A DNA stretch of 64,000 bases from Demequina sp. NBRC 110053 (GTDB taxonomy: Bacteria > Actinomycetota > Actinomycetes > Actinomycetales > Demequinaceae): NCBI RefSeq assembly GCF_002090095.1, contig NZ_BBRJ01000003.1, positions 1 through 64,000 on the forward strand, in the 5' to 3' direction. A program made the position numbers and the translations under genes. This document shows, in pieces, positions 22,719 through 30,790 of this stretch (its first letter is position 1; every line of letters starts with the position of its first letter). Under the pieces are notes generated by a model. The model saw only the letters and a list, made by a program, of their open reading frames with translations. It was not told where the DNA came from and made no database searches.

Positions 22719-22748
22719 GGCCGCTTCACTGGTGGCCGCTCCACTGGT
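22719..22748. repeat. Two 15-bp direct repeats after ribH
   Basis: GGCCGCTTCACTGGT and GGCCGCTCCACTGGT differ at one base, and a third partial unit begins at 22749. Same 15-bp period as the repeats before pyrR and inside coaBC, though the sequence is different. Confidence 0.7.
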
Positions 22749-22790
22749 GGCACCGTCGAGCGTGGTCACACTCGCGGGCGCGACGGACAA

Positions 22791-22824
22791 CCGCCCGACC
22801 CGCCCGACCCGGGCGGGGAGGCGG
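22791..22824 (+). terminator. GC-rich hairpin ending the rib genes
   Basis: Inner 7-bp stem CCCGCCC / GGGCGGG (22799-22805 with 22811-22817) and 5-nt loop, extendable by an outer CCGCC/GGCGG pair. Located 90-120 nt after ribH and just before the hisE promoter; no T-tract. Confidence 0.5.
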
Positions 22825-22846
22825 GAGAGGTGCGCCCGACTTCCCC

Positions 22847-22852
22847 TAGGCT
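22847..22852 (+). promoter_or_regulatory. Leaderless -10 (TAGGCT) for hisE
   Basis: TAGGCT ends 6 nt before the GTG start of hisE; no ribosome binding site is visible. Confidence 0.65.
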
Positions 22853-22858
22853 GGCACC

Positions 22859-23122
22859 GTGAAGACCTTCGACGCACTGTACGAGGAGCTGGCCGCGCGC
22901 GCCCAGGAGCGCCCCGAGGGATCGGGCACGGTGGCCGCGCTCGACGCGGGGGTCCATACGATCGGCAAGAAGCTCGTCGAGGAGGCCGCCGAGTCGTGGA
23001 TGGCCGCGGAGTTCCAGTCCGCCGACGAGGCCGCCGAGGAGATCTCCCAGCTCCTCTACTGGACGCAGGTGATGATGGTCGCGAAGGGCCTCACGCCTGC
23101 CGACGTGTACCGCCACCTGTAA
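22859..23122 (+). CDS. hisE: Phosphoribosyl-ATP diphosphatase
   Basis: Second step of histidine synthesis; 87 residues, all-alpha MazG-like fold. The metal-binding acidic motif [15 protein letters not shown] lies at about residues 40-54, with EEISQLLYW downstream. Pairs with hisG 31 nt later, as in other actinobacteria; the rest of the his pathway is elsewhere. Confidence 0.95.
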   Translation: MKTFDALYEELAARAQERPEGSGTVAALDAGVHTIGKKLVEEAAESWMAAEFQSADEAAEEISQLLYWTQVMMVAKGLTPADVYRHL

Positions 23123-23153
23123 GCCGCCGTCCCCGAAGCACCCGAGGAGATCC

Positions 23154-23996
23154 GTGCTCCGCATCGCCGTACCCAACAAGGGCTCGCTGTCAGAGCCCGC
23201 CGCCCAGCTCCTGCGAGAGGCTGGCTACAAGCAGCGTCGCGACCCGCGCGAACTGGTGCTGGTCGACGCCCGCAACGAGGTCGAGTTCTTCTTCCTGCGC
23301 CCGCGCGACGTCGCCGTCTACGTGGGCTCTGGAACCGTGCACGCCGGCATCACCGGCCGCGACCTGCTGCTCGACTCGGGCGCGCCTGCCACCGAGCACC
23401 TCGAGCTGGGGTTCGGAGCGTCGACGTTCCGCTATGCGGCGCCGGCGGACGCGACGGCGAGCATCGAGCAGATCGCCGGCAAGCGCGTGGCAACGAGCTA
23501 CCCGCGCCTGGTCAAGCACCACCTGAAGTCCTTCGGCGTGGACGCGACCGTCGTGCGCCTGGACGGCGCCGTCGAGTCCTCGGTGCGCCTGGGCGTCGCT
23601 GACGTCGTGGCGGACGTGGTGTCGACGGGCACTACGCTGCGCGCCGCGGGGCTCGAGATCTTCGGCGAGCCCATCCTCAAGTCGGAGGCGATCCTCATCA
23701 AGGGTCCCGACGTCTCCGAGGACGAGCTGGGAGTGCTCACCGGCCGCCTGCGCGGCGTGCTGATGGCCCGCCAGTTCGTGCTGATCGACTACGACGTGCC
23801 CGACGAGCACCTCGACGCGACCATCGCGGTGACGCCCGGCTTCGAGGCGCCCACCGTGACGCCGCTGCATGGCAAGGACTGGCACGCGGTTCGCGTCATG
23901 GTCCCGCGGGTCGAGCTCAACCACATCATGGACGAGCTCTACGCCGCCGGCGGGCGCGGCATCCTCACCACCGAGCTGCTGGCGGTGCGGCTCTAG
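23154..23996 (+). CDS. hisG: ATP phosphoribosyltransferase (long form)
   Basis: First, feedback-controlled step of histidine synthesis. 280 residues, the long form with a C-terminal ACT-like regulatory domain (from about 205) and no need for HisZ. The motif DVVSTGTTLRAAGL binds PRPP. GTG start follows GAGGAG. Its stop codon directly abuts the ATG of pafB. Confidence 0.96.
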   Translation: MLRIAVPNKGSLSEPAAQLLREAGYKQRRDPRELVLVDARNEVEFFFLRPRDVAVYVGSGTVHAGITGRDLLLDSGAPATEHLELGFGASTFRYAAPADATASIEQIAGKRVATSYPRLVKHHLKSFGVDATVVRLDGAVESSVRLGVADVVADVVSTGTTLRAAGLEIFGEPILKSEAILIKGPDVSEDELGVLTGRLRGVLMARQFVLIDYDVPDEHLDATIAVTPGFEAPTVTPLHGKDWHAVRVMVPRVELNHIMDELYAAGGRGILTTELLAVRL

Positions 23997-24986
23997 ATGG
24001 CGGCCGCCGACGGCGAGATCGATCCCGCTCAGCGCCTGCTCAACCTGATGCTCGCGCTGAGCCGGACCCGTCACCGTCTCACGCGGGACCAGATTCGCGC
24101 GTCGGTCGAAGGGTACGAGACCGCGCCGGCAGGCGTGAGCGAGGCGGAGCGCGGGCGAGCGGATGCCTCGTTCGAGCGGATGTTCGAGCGCGACAAGAAG
24201 GCGCTCCGCAGCATGGGGATCCCGCTGCGGACCATCACCGACCCGGCGCACCAGGACGACCTGGGCTACCGCATCGACCCTGACGTCGACATGCCGCCGC
24301 TCGACCTGACGGTGCAGGACGCGGCGATCCTGGCGATCGCGGCGCAGTACTGGACGAGCAAGGCGATGAAGGCCGATGCGCGTCAGGGCTATGCCAAGCT
24401 CGTCTCGGCGGTCGAGCACGAGGACGGGCCGGCGCTGCCGTTCGGGGGCGTGTCGACCTCGGGCTCCGCTGACGTGGTCGCAGCGCTCGCCGAGGCGGCG
24501 AGCCTGCGCCAGGTCGTGAGCTTCGAATACGCGTCGGCGAGCTCGCCCACGCGCGTCCGGACGGTCGAGCCCTGGGGCATCGTTCTGCGGTCCGGGGTCG
24601 AGTACCTCGTGGGATGGGACGTCGACGCGGCCGCTGAGCGGGTGTTCCGGCTGGTGCGCGTCCAAGGCAAGGTCAAGCCGCGCGGCGAGCCCGAGGCCTT
24701 CGATCGCCCGGCCACGCTGCCGCTCGGCAGCCTCGCCGACGACGCCGACGTGGCGACCGCGACCATCGCCGTCCGGCCGGAGGCGGGACACGCCCTGCGT
24801 CGCAGGGGAGAGGTGGTCGGAGCCGACGACGGGTGGGACGTGCTCGAGGTGAGCTATCGCCACGCCGACCTGCTCCGCGCGGAGGTGCTCGCGCTGGCCG
24901 GTGCGGCCCGCGTCATCGAGCCGGCCGACCTGGCCCGCAGCGTGCGCGAGCACGCCCTCGCCGCCGCGGAGGTGGCTCGTGGCTGA
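23997..24986 (+). CDS. pafB: WYL-domain transcriptional regulator PafB
   Basis: 329 residues: N-terminal winged helix (about 15-80) and a WYL domain, with WGIVLRSGVEYLVGW at about 191-205 and a C-terminal WCX extension. With PafC it forms the PafBC activator of the LexA-independent DNA-damage response in mycobacteria. It begins at the base after the hisG stop and overlaps pafC, so it is probably cotranscribed with hisEG here. The Pup ligase pafA that usually precedes it is missing. Confidence 0.85.
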   Translation: MAAADGEIDPAQRLLNLMLALSRTRHRLTRDQIRASVEGYETAPAGVSEAERGRADASFERMFERDKKALRSMGIPLRTITDPAHQDDLGYRIDPDVDMPPLDLTVQDAAILAIAAQYWTSKAMKADARQGYAKLVSAVEHEDGPALPFGGVSTSGSADVVAALAEAASLRQVVSFEYASASSPTRVRTVEPWGIVLRSGVEYLVGWDVDAAAERVFRLVRVQGKVKPRGEPEAFDRPATLPLGSLADDADVATATIAVRPEAGHALRRRGEVVGADDGWDVLEVSYRHADLLRAEVLALAGAARVIEPADLARSVREHALAAAEVARG

Positions 24987-25902
24987 CACGTCGCGCGACC
25001 GGATCATCCGGATGCTCGGGATGGTCACCTACCTCGAGGCGAACGGACCCACGCCGGTGGCCGTGCTCGCCGACCACTTCGGCGTCTCCGCCGACGCCGC
25101 CACCCGGGACCTGTGGGCCCTGGGCACCACCGGCTTCCCGCCGTACCTCCACGGCGAGCTGTTCGACTTCGACTTCGACGCGCTCGACGAGGGCCTCGCC
25201 GTGCTCACCGAGTCGTTGGGCGTGACGCAGGTGCGCCTCAGCGGCCAAGAGGCGGTCGCATTGACCGGCGCGCTCGCCACCCTCGTCGCAGCGGGCACCG
25301 CACCTGAGGGGGCCGAACGCCTGCTCGAGCGCATCACCGGCGCGTTCGGCGGCTCGGTGCCGGTGACCGTCCTCGCTGGTGAGGACGGGCCGTCCGCGGA
25401 CGTGCGTCAAGCTTTGGCGGCGGCGATCACGGCGGGACGCGCCGTGCGCCTCGCCTATGTCGACGCGAATGACCGGCGCACCGAACGGGTCATCGAGCCG
25501 CACCGGCTGGTCGCGATCGACGGCATCGGCTACGTCGAGTGCTGGTGCCGGAAGGCCGATGACTACCGCACCCTGCGGCTGAGCCGCATCGAGAGCGCCG
25601 ATGCGCTGACTGAGCCCGTCTCCCACGCGCCTTCACAGGCACGAGGGTTCGACCTCGAGCGCACGTTCGAGGCGACCGTCGTGCTGTCGCGCTCGGCTCG
25701 CTGGGCGCTCGAGGATCTGCCGGGCGCCGCGGTGACGGTCGGCGACGAGCGTGCGACCGTCACGTTCGGCGTGACCGATCCGGCCTGGGCCGCGCGCCGG
25801 CTGCTCGCGGTCGCGCCGCAGCTCGTGAGCGTCGAGCCCGCGGCGCTGCGCGACGCGCTCGCGCGCCACGCCGATGCCGTCCTGGCCGTCCAGGACGCTT
25901 AG
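24979..25902 (+). CDS. pafC: WYL-domain transcriptional regulator PafC
   Basis: 307 residues: helix-turn-helix N-terminus (ADHFGVSADAATRDLWAL) and a degenerate WYL core (YVECWCR). GTG 24979 overlaps pafB by 8 nt; an open frame from 24901 is shadow. Acts with PafB as one regulator. The stop codon TAG is also the first part of the -10 of tatA. Confidence 0.83.
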   Translation: MADTSRDRIIRMLGMVTYLEANGPTPVAVLADHFGVSADAATRDLWALGTTGFPPYLHGELFDFDFDALDEGLAVLTESLGVTQVRLSGQEAVALTGALATLVAAGTAPEGAERLLERITGAFGGSVPVTVLAGEDGPSADVRQALAAAITAGRAVRLAYVDANDRRTERVIEPHRLVAIDGIGYVECWCRKADDYRTLRLSRIESADALTEPVSHAPSQARGFDLERTFEATVVLSRSARWALEDLPGAAVTVGDERATVTFGVTDPAWAARRLLAVAPQLVSVEPAALRDALARHADAVLAVQDA

Positions 25903-25905
25903 ACT
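25900..25905 (+). promoter_or_regulatory. -10 (TAGACT) for tatA overlapping the pafC stop
   Basis: TAGACT includes the pafC stop codon and predicts a transcript starting near 25912, leaving a 24-nt leader with GAGGAGAG before the tatA ATG. Confidence 0.5.
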
Positions 25906-25935
25906 GGGGTGTCCGTCCCGCACTGAGGAGAGTTC

Positions 25936-26211
25936 ATGGGTCCCCGCGAGATCATCATCATCGCCGTGATCGTGGTGCTGCTGTTCGGCGCGCCCAAGCT
26001 CCCGGAGCTTGCGCGCAGCATCGGCAAGTCGATGCGGATCCTCAAGGACGAGACCAAGTCGCTGGCCGACGACGGCAAGGACGACGACGCCCGCGCTGCG
26101 GGCGACGGCAAGGGCGCGAGCGACGCGCCGTCCCAGGCACGCAGGCAGCAGACGACCGACGTCCCGCAGTCGACGGTCGACCTCCCCGACGACGAGGCGC
26201 GTGGCACGTAG
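25936..26211 (+). CDS. tatA: Twin-arginine translocase subunit TatA
   Basis: Pore-forming Tat subunit; 91 residues. One N-terminal membrane helix (residues 5-18), hinge FGAPKLPELARSIGKSMR, and a long charged C-terminal tail. Precedes tatC in an overlapping pair; tatB is not present here, as in many Gram-positives. Confidence 0.95.
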   Translation: MGPREIIIIAVIVVLLFGAPKLPELARSIGKSMRILKDETKSLADDGKDDDARAAGDGKGASDAPSQARRQQTTDVPQSTVDLPDDEARGT

Positions 26212-27013
26212 TCGCGCGCGCGGCTCCGTGCCCGATGCGCGGATGCCGCTGTCCGCGCACATCCGTGAGTTCCGCAACCGCCTGATCCTCGCGCTGGCCG
26301 GCATCGCGGTGGGTGCCGTGGTGGGCTGGTTCTTCTACGAGCTCGTCTTCGACGCCCTCCAGCAGCCGGTGCTGGACGCCGCAGAGCAATCGGATGGCCT
26401 GGTCTCGATCAACTTCGCCGGGCTCGTCACCGCACTCGACATGCAGATCAAGGTGTCGCTGTTCATCGGCGTAGTGCTCGCCGCCCCGTGGTGGCTGTAC
26501 CAGCTGTGGGCCTTCGTCGCGCCGGGGCTGCACCGGCGCGAGAAGGGCTACACCGTCGGGTTCCTCGGCACTGCGGTGGTGCTGTTCGCCGGCGGCATCG
26601 CGCTCGCCTGGTGGGTGTACCCGCGCGCCGTGGACATCCTGACCGGCTTCACTCCCGAGGGCGGGTCGAACTTCCTGGACGCGCAGATGTTCATGACCTT
26701 CACCCTGCGCCTGTTCCTCGCCTTCGGCATCGCGTTCGTGTTCCCCGTCGTGATGGTGTTCCTGTCGTGGGCCGGCGTGGTGAAGGCGCGGACGTGGCTG
26801 CGCGGCTGGCGCTGGGCGGTGATCATCATCTTCACCGCGTCGGCAGTGCTCACGCCCACGCCAGACGTCTTCACCATGCTGATGCTCGCCGTGCCGATGT
26901 CCGCGCTGTACTTCGGCGCCATCGGCATCGCCTCGCTCAAGGGCAGGCTCGGCGGCCGCCGTCGCGCATCCCGGGAGGATGCGGGCGCGCAGCAGGGGGG
27001 CGTCGGCGCGTGA
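26201..27013 (+). CDS. tatC: Twin-arginine translocase subunit TatC
   Basis: Multi-spanning receptor for twin-arginine signal peptides; about 270 residues with six predicted membrane helices. The conserved N-terminal MPLSAHIREFRNRL and the ALDMQIKVSLFIG segment are present. Start is uncertain: GTG 26201 (overlapping tatA by 11 nt) or GTG 26228. Overlaps the next gene by 4 nt. Confidence 0.93.
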   Translation: MARSRARGSVPDARMPLSAHIREFRNRLILALAGIAVGAVVGWFFYELVFDALQQPVLDAAEQSDGLVSINFAGLVTALDMQIKVSLFIGVVLAAPWWLYQLWAFVAPGLHRREKGYTVGFLGTAVVLFAGGIALAWWVYPRAVDILTGFTPEGGSNFLDAQMFMTFTLRLFLAFGIAFVFPVVMVFLSWAGVVKARTWLRGWRWAVIIIFTASAVLTPTPDVFTMLMLAVPMSALYFGAIGIASLKGRLGGRRRASREDAGAQQGGVGA

Positions 27014-27966
27014 GCGGACAAGCCGCGCTCACGCTCGGCGTCATCACCAATCCGACATCGGGGTCGGGGCGCGGGCAGCGGTGGGGCGCAGAGGCGCTCG
27101 CACTGCTCGCGGCGCGGGGCCACCGGGTCCAGGACCTCTCACGCGGCTCGTGGGCCGCGTCCCTCGAGGAGGCCCGAGGCCGTCACCGCGACCTCGATGC
27201 GCTGATCGTCGTCGGTGGAGACGGCATGGTGCACCTCGGGGTCCAGGCGTGCGCCGGCACCAGGGTGCCGCTGGGGATCATCGCCGCCGGCTCGGGCAAC
27301 GACGCCGCGATGGCGCTCGGGCTGCCGCAGCATGACATCGTCGCCGGCGTGGCCGCCGTCGAACGCGGCCTCGACGGCCAGACGGCCTCGGTCGACGTCG
27401 GGCGCATCGATGGCGCCGGCGTCGCCGACCGGCGCGGCCGTCGCTACTTCTCGGCCGTGCTGTCCATGGGTATCGACGCGGCCATCGCCGCTCGCGGGAA
27501 CCGCATGCGATTCCCGCGTGGGCCCCTGAAGTACAAGGTCGCGACCTTCACCGAGCTCCCACGGTTCCGTCCCTACGGCGTCAGGATCGAGGCGGATGGC
27601 GAGTCATGGGAGCAGGCGTGCACGCTCATCGCGGTCGCCAACGGCCCGGTCTTCGGCGGTGGCCTCCGGATCTCCCGAGACTCGTCGCTCACCGACGGGA
27701 TGCTCGAGGTGGTGGTCGCCGATGCCGCGAGCCGCGCCCGGATCGCCCGGCTGTTCCCTCGCCTGTACGACGGCTCGGTCATCGACGAGCCCGAGCTGAA
27801 GGTCGTTCGTGCCAAGCGCGTGCGCATCGGTCCGTCGTCTGCGGGCGCGACGCTGCCAGCGGCCTTCGCGGATGGCGAGCTCGTGGGCCCCGCGCCGCTC
27901 GACGTCCGTGTCCAGCCGCACGCGTTGACCGTGCTCGGCGGAAGGCCGGATAGCCTGAGTGCATGA
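27010..27966 (+). CDS. Diacylglycerol/lipid kinase family protein
   Basis: 318 residues, DAGK-catalytic fold. GGDGMV at residues 69-74 replaces the usual GGDGT; AAGSGNDAAMALGLP matches the conserved GSGNDFA-type motif. Probably phosphorylates diacylglycerol or a related lipid at the inner membrane face. GTG overlaps the tatC stop; its own stop overlaps the helY start. A kinase gene between tatC and helY is, to my knowledge, frequent in Micrococcales. Confidence 0.85.
   Translation: MSGQAALTLGVITNPTSGSGRGQRWGAEALALLAARGHRVQDLSRGSWAASLEEARGRHRDLDALIVVGGDGMVHLGVQACAGTRVPLGIIAAGSGNDAAMALGLPQHDIVAGVAAVERGLDGQTASVDVGRIDGAGVADRRGRRYFSAVLSMGIDAAIAARGNRMRFPRGPLKYKVATFTELPRFRPYGVRIEADGESWEQACTLIAVANGPVFGGGLRISRDSSLTDGMLEVVVADAASRARIARLFPRLYDGSVIDEPELKVVRAKRVRIGPSSAGATLPAAFADGELVGPAPLDVRVQPHALTVLGGRPDSLSA
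27951..27956 (+). promoter_or_regulatory. Leaderless -10 (TAGCCT) for helY inside the kinase gene
   Basis: TAGCCT ends 6 nt before the helY ATG and lies within the last codons of the upstream kinase gene, so helY may be made both from the operon and as its own leaderless mRNA. Confidence 0.5.
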
Positions 27967-30701
27967 GCACTCCTGCGGAGCGCTTCGCCGCGGCGAAGGC
28001 ACGGGCCCGGCACACGGACCTCGCCGACTTCGAGTCCTCGCTGTCCTTTCCGCTGGACGACTTCCAGCGGCAGGCCTGCGCGGCAGTGGCCGACGGCCAC
28101 TCGGTGCTGGTCGCGGCGCCCACCGGCGCCGGGAAGACCATCGTGGGCGAGTTCGCCGTGCGTCACGCGGTCGAGCGCGGGGACAAGGCCTTCTACACGA
28201 CCCCCATCAAGGCGCTGTCGAACCAGAAGTACAACGAGCTGCGCGCGGTCTACGGCAGCGAGCGCGTCGGGCTCCTCACGGGCGACACGTCGATCAACTC
28301 CGAGGCGCAGGTGGTCGTCATGACCACAGAGGTGCTGCGCAACATGATCTACGCGTCCTCGCCCACGCTCGACCGCCTGGGTGCCGTGGTGCTTGACGAG
28401 GTCCACTACCTCGCGGACCGCTATCGCGGCTCCGTGTGGGAGGAGGTGATCGTCCACCTCGACCTCAAGACGGCGATCATCGCGCTGTCGGCGACGGTCT
28501 CCAACGCGGAGGAGTTCGGCGAGTGGCTCACCGAGGTGCGCGGCGACACCAAGGTGATCGTGTCCGAGCGCCGACCCGTCCCCCTGTGGCCCCACGTCAT
28601 GGTGCGGGAGGGCATCTTCGACCTGTACGCGCCCGGGGTCGACCCGCTCGATCCCGGCCCCACGCCGCGCCTGAACCCTGAGCTCGAGGCGATCACCCGT
28701 CGCCAGCGCCATGACACCGCGTCGCGTGGGCCCGCCAGGCGGCCCGCGCGTGGCGGCCGCCGACCGCAGGGACGGCGAAGCCCTCCTCGGTTCGCCGTCG
28801 TGGACGTGCTGGACCGCCATGCACTGCTGCCGGCCATCGTGTTCGTGTTCTCGCGCGCAGGATGCGAGGACGCTGTCGATCAGGTGCGAGCAGCGGGTCT
28901 GAGGCTCACGACGGACGAGGAGCGGGCGCGCATCAGGGCGGTCGTGGACGATCGCTGCGGCGCGCTGCCGGCAGAGGACCTGGGCGCCCTGGGATTCCTT
29001 CACTGGCGAGACCATCTGGAGGCGGGCATCGCCGCCCACCACGCGGGGATGATCCCCCTGTTCAAGGAGGTGGTCGAGCAGCTCTTCGCCGAGGGCCTGA
29101 TCAAGGTCGTCTACGCGACGGAGACGCTCGCGCTGGGCGTCAACATGCCCGCGCGCTCCGTGGTGCTCGAGAAGCTCGTCAAGTGGGATGGGCAGGCGCA
29201 TCAGGACCTCACGGCGGGGGAGTACACGCAGCTCACCGGACGGGCGGGCCGGCGCGGCATCGACATCGAGGGCCATGCCGTCGTGGTGGAGCACCCCGGA
29301 TTCGACGCGGCCCAGCTCGGGCGTCTCGCCTCCCGGCGAACGTACCCGCTCATCAGCTCCTTCCAGCCCTCGTACAACATGACGATCAACCTCGTGGGTC
29401 GGTCAGGGGTGACGAAGGCGCGGGAGATGCTCGAGCTGTCCTTTGCCCAGTACCAGGCAGACCAGTCGGTGGTGGGCAAGGCGCGCAAGGCGCGGGAGCT
29501 CGACTCGACGCTCGCGGGCTTCCGCCAGGCTGCGGCGTGCGACAAGGGCGACTTCATGGAGTACGCGGCGCTGCGAGAGCGGCTGGGCCGCCTGCAGAAG
29601 AACGCCGCCAAGGCGGCTTCGCGCCAGCGTCGGGAGGCGACCGCCGCGGTCCTGGCGGGCCTGCGCCGGGGCGAGGTCGTGCGCATCGGCGGCGGCAAGC
29701 GCGCGGGACTCGCCGTGGTGGTGCGCACCGACCCGCACGAGACCTCCCCACGCCCCACGGTCGTGTCCGTCGACGGCCGCCAGTTCCGTCTCGCGATCTC
29801 GGAGCTGCGCTTCGGGCTCGACACCGTGGGACACATCGCGGTGCCTCGGCGCTTCGAGGTGCGCGATGCCCGCGCGCGCAAGGAGCTCGGCCAGGTCGTT
29901 CAGCAGGCGCGTCACACCTTCGACGCCGCGCAGGCTCGCAGCGAGGGAGCGGTGGCCGGACCGGACGCGGAGGTCGAGGAGCTGCGTCGCGCCCTGCAGC
30001 ACCACCCCTGCCACCGCTGCCCGGACCGCGAGGCCCATGCGCGATGGGCGGAGCGGCACTTTCGCGCCCAGCGCGACCGCGACCGCGTGATGGGCGAGAT
30101 CTCGCGCGCGACCGGGTCCATCGCGCGGGTGTTCGACAAGAGATGCGATGTCCTCCGGGAGCTCGGCTACCTCGCTGGCGAGGGCGAGAGCACCGTCATC
30201 ACGGATGCGGGCATCAGTCTCAGGACGCTCTACTCGGAGAACGACCTGGTCATGGCAGAGTGCCTGCGGACAGGGGCATGGGCCCGGCTGCACCCGCCCG
30301 CGCTCGCCGCGACCGTATCGTCGCTGCTGTACCGGGGCAGGCGTGAAGACGAGGTCCGCACCTCCACGATCCCCGGGGGGCCGCGCGGGGTGCTGGGGAC
30401 GGCGCTGACCGACACCCAGCGGGTGTGGTCCCGGATCGACGACATCCAGACGGCCAGGGGGCTGCCGGAGCTGCCGGCGCCGCACTGGGGCATCGTCGGC
30501 CCCATCCACGGCTGGGCACAGGGCAAGGGACTCGATCAGGTGCTGAGCGGCACTGACATCGCGCCAGGCGACATGGTGCGGTGGTGCAAGCAGGTGATCG
30601 ACGTTCTCGACCAGATCGCCCAGTCCGCGCCGCAGGTACAGCTCCGTTCGCGCGCCGTGGCGGCCGTCGAGGCGATGCGCCGCGGCGTGGTGGCGCACTG
30701 A
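27963..30701 (+). CDS. helY: DEVH-box RNA helicase HelY (Ski2-like)
   Basis: 912 residues. Walker A APTGAGKT at 52-59, DEVH near residue 146, helicase C-terminal motifs (QLTGRAGRRGID), then a long C-terminal DSHCT-type region. Ski2/Mtr4-like helicases unwind structured RNA for decay; in actinobacteria the exact target is unknown. The tatA-tatC-helY order is conserved in the phylum. An Arg/Gly-rich insertion (about residues 240-280) separates the two RecA domains. Confidence 0.92.
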   Translation: MSTPAERFAAAKARARHTDLADFESSLSFPLDDFQRQACAAVADGHSVLVAAPTGAGKTIVGEFAVRHAVERGDKAFYTTPIKALSNQKYNELRAVYGSERVGLLTGDTSINSEAQVVVMTTEVLRNMIYASSPTLDRLGAVVLDEVHYLADRYRGSVWEEVIVHLDLKTAIIALSATVSNAEEFGEWLTEVRGDTKVIVSERRPVPLWPHVMVREGIFDLYAPGVDPLDPGPTPRLNPELEAITRRQRHDTASRGPARRPARGGRRPQGRRSPPRFAVVDVLDRHALLPAIVFVFSRAGCEDAVDQVRAAGLRLTTDEERARIRAVVDDRCGALPAEDLGALGFLHWRDHLEAGIAAHHAGMIPLFKEVVEQLFAEGLIKVVYATETLALGVNMPARSVVLEKLVKWDGQAHQDLTAGEYTQLTGRAGRRGIDIEGHAVVVEHPGFDAAQLGRLASRRTYPLISSFQPSYNMTINLVGRSGVTKAREMLELSFAQYQADQSVVGKARKARELDSTLAGFRQAAACDKGDFMEYAALRERLGRLQKNAAKAASRQRREATAAVLAGLRRGEVVRIGGGKRAGLAVVVRTDPHETSPRPTVVSVDGRQFRLAISELRFGLDTVGHIAVPRRFEVRDARARKELGQVVQQARHTFDAAQARSEGAVAGPDAEVEELRRALQHHPCHRCPDREAHARWAERHFRAQRDRDRVMGEISRATGSIARVFDKRCDVLRELGYLAGEGESTVITDAGISLRTLYSENDLVMAECLRTGAWARLHPPALAATVSSLLYRGRREDEVRTSTIPGGPRGVLGTALTDTQRVWSRIDDIQTARGLPELPAPHWGIVGPIHGWAQGKGLDQVLSGTDIAPGDMVRWCKQVIDVLDQIAQSAPQVQLRSRAVAAVEAMRRGVVAH

Positions 30702-30778
30702 CGATGGCAAGCCTCATGCCTCGTCTCCTGCCGGGGGCACTCCAGGCGCGGCGTCGTCGGGCCGCGCCGCGGCTCGCC

Positions 30779-30784
30779 TAGGCT
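30779..30784 (+). promoter_or_regulatory. Leaderless -10 (TAGGCT) for lnt
   Basis: TAGGCT ends 6 nt before the GTG start of lnt, without a ribosome binding site. Confidence 0.65.
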
Positions 30785-30790
30785 GGGCGC

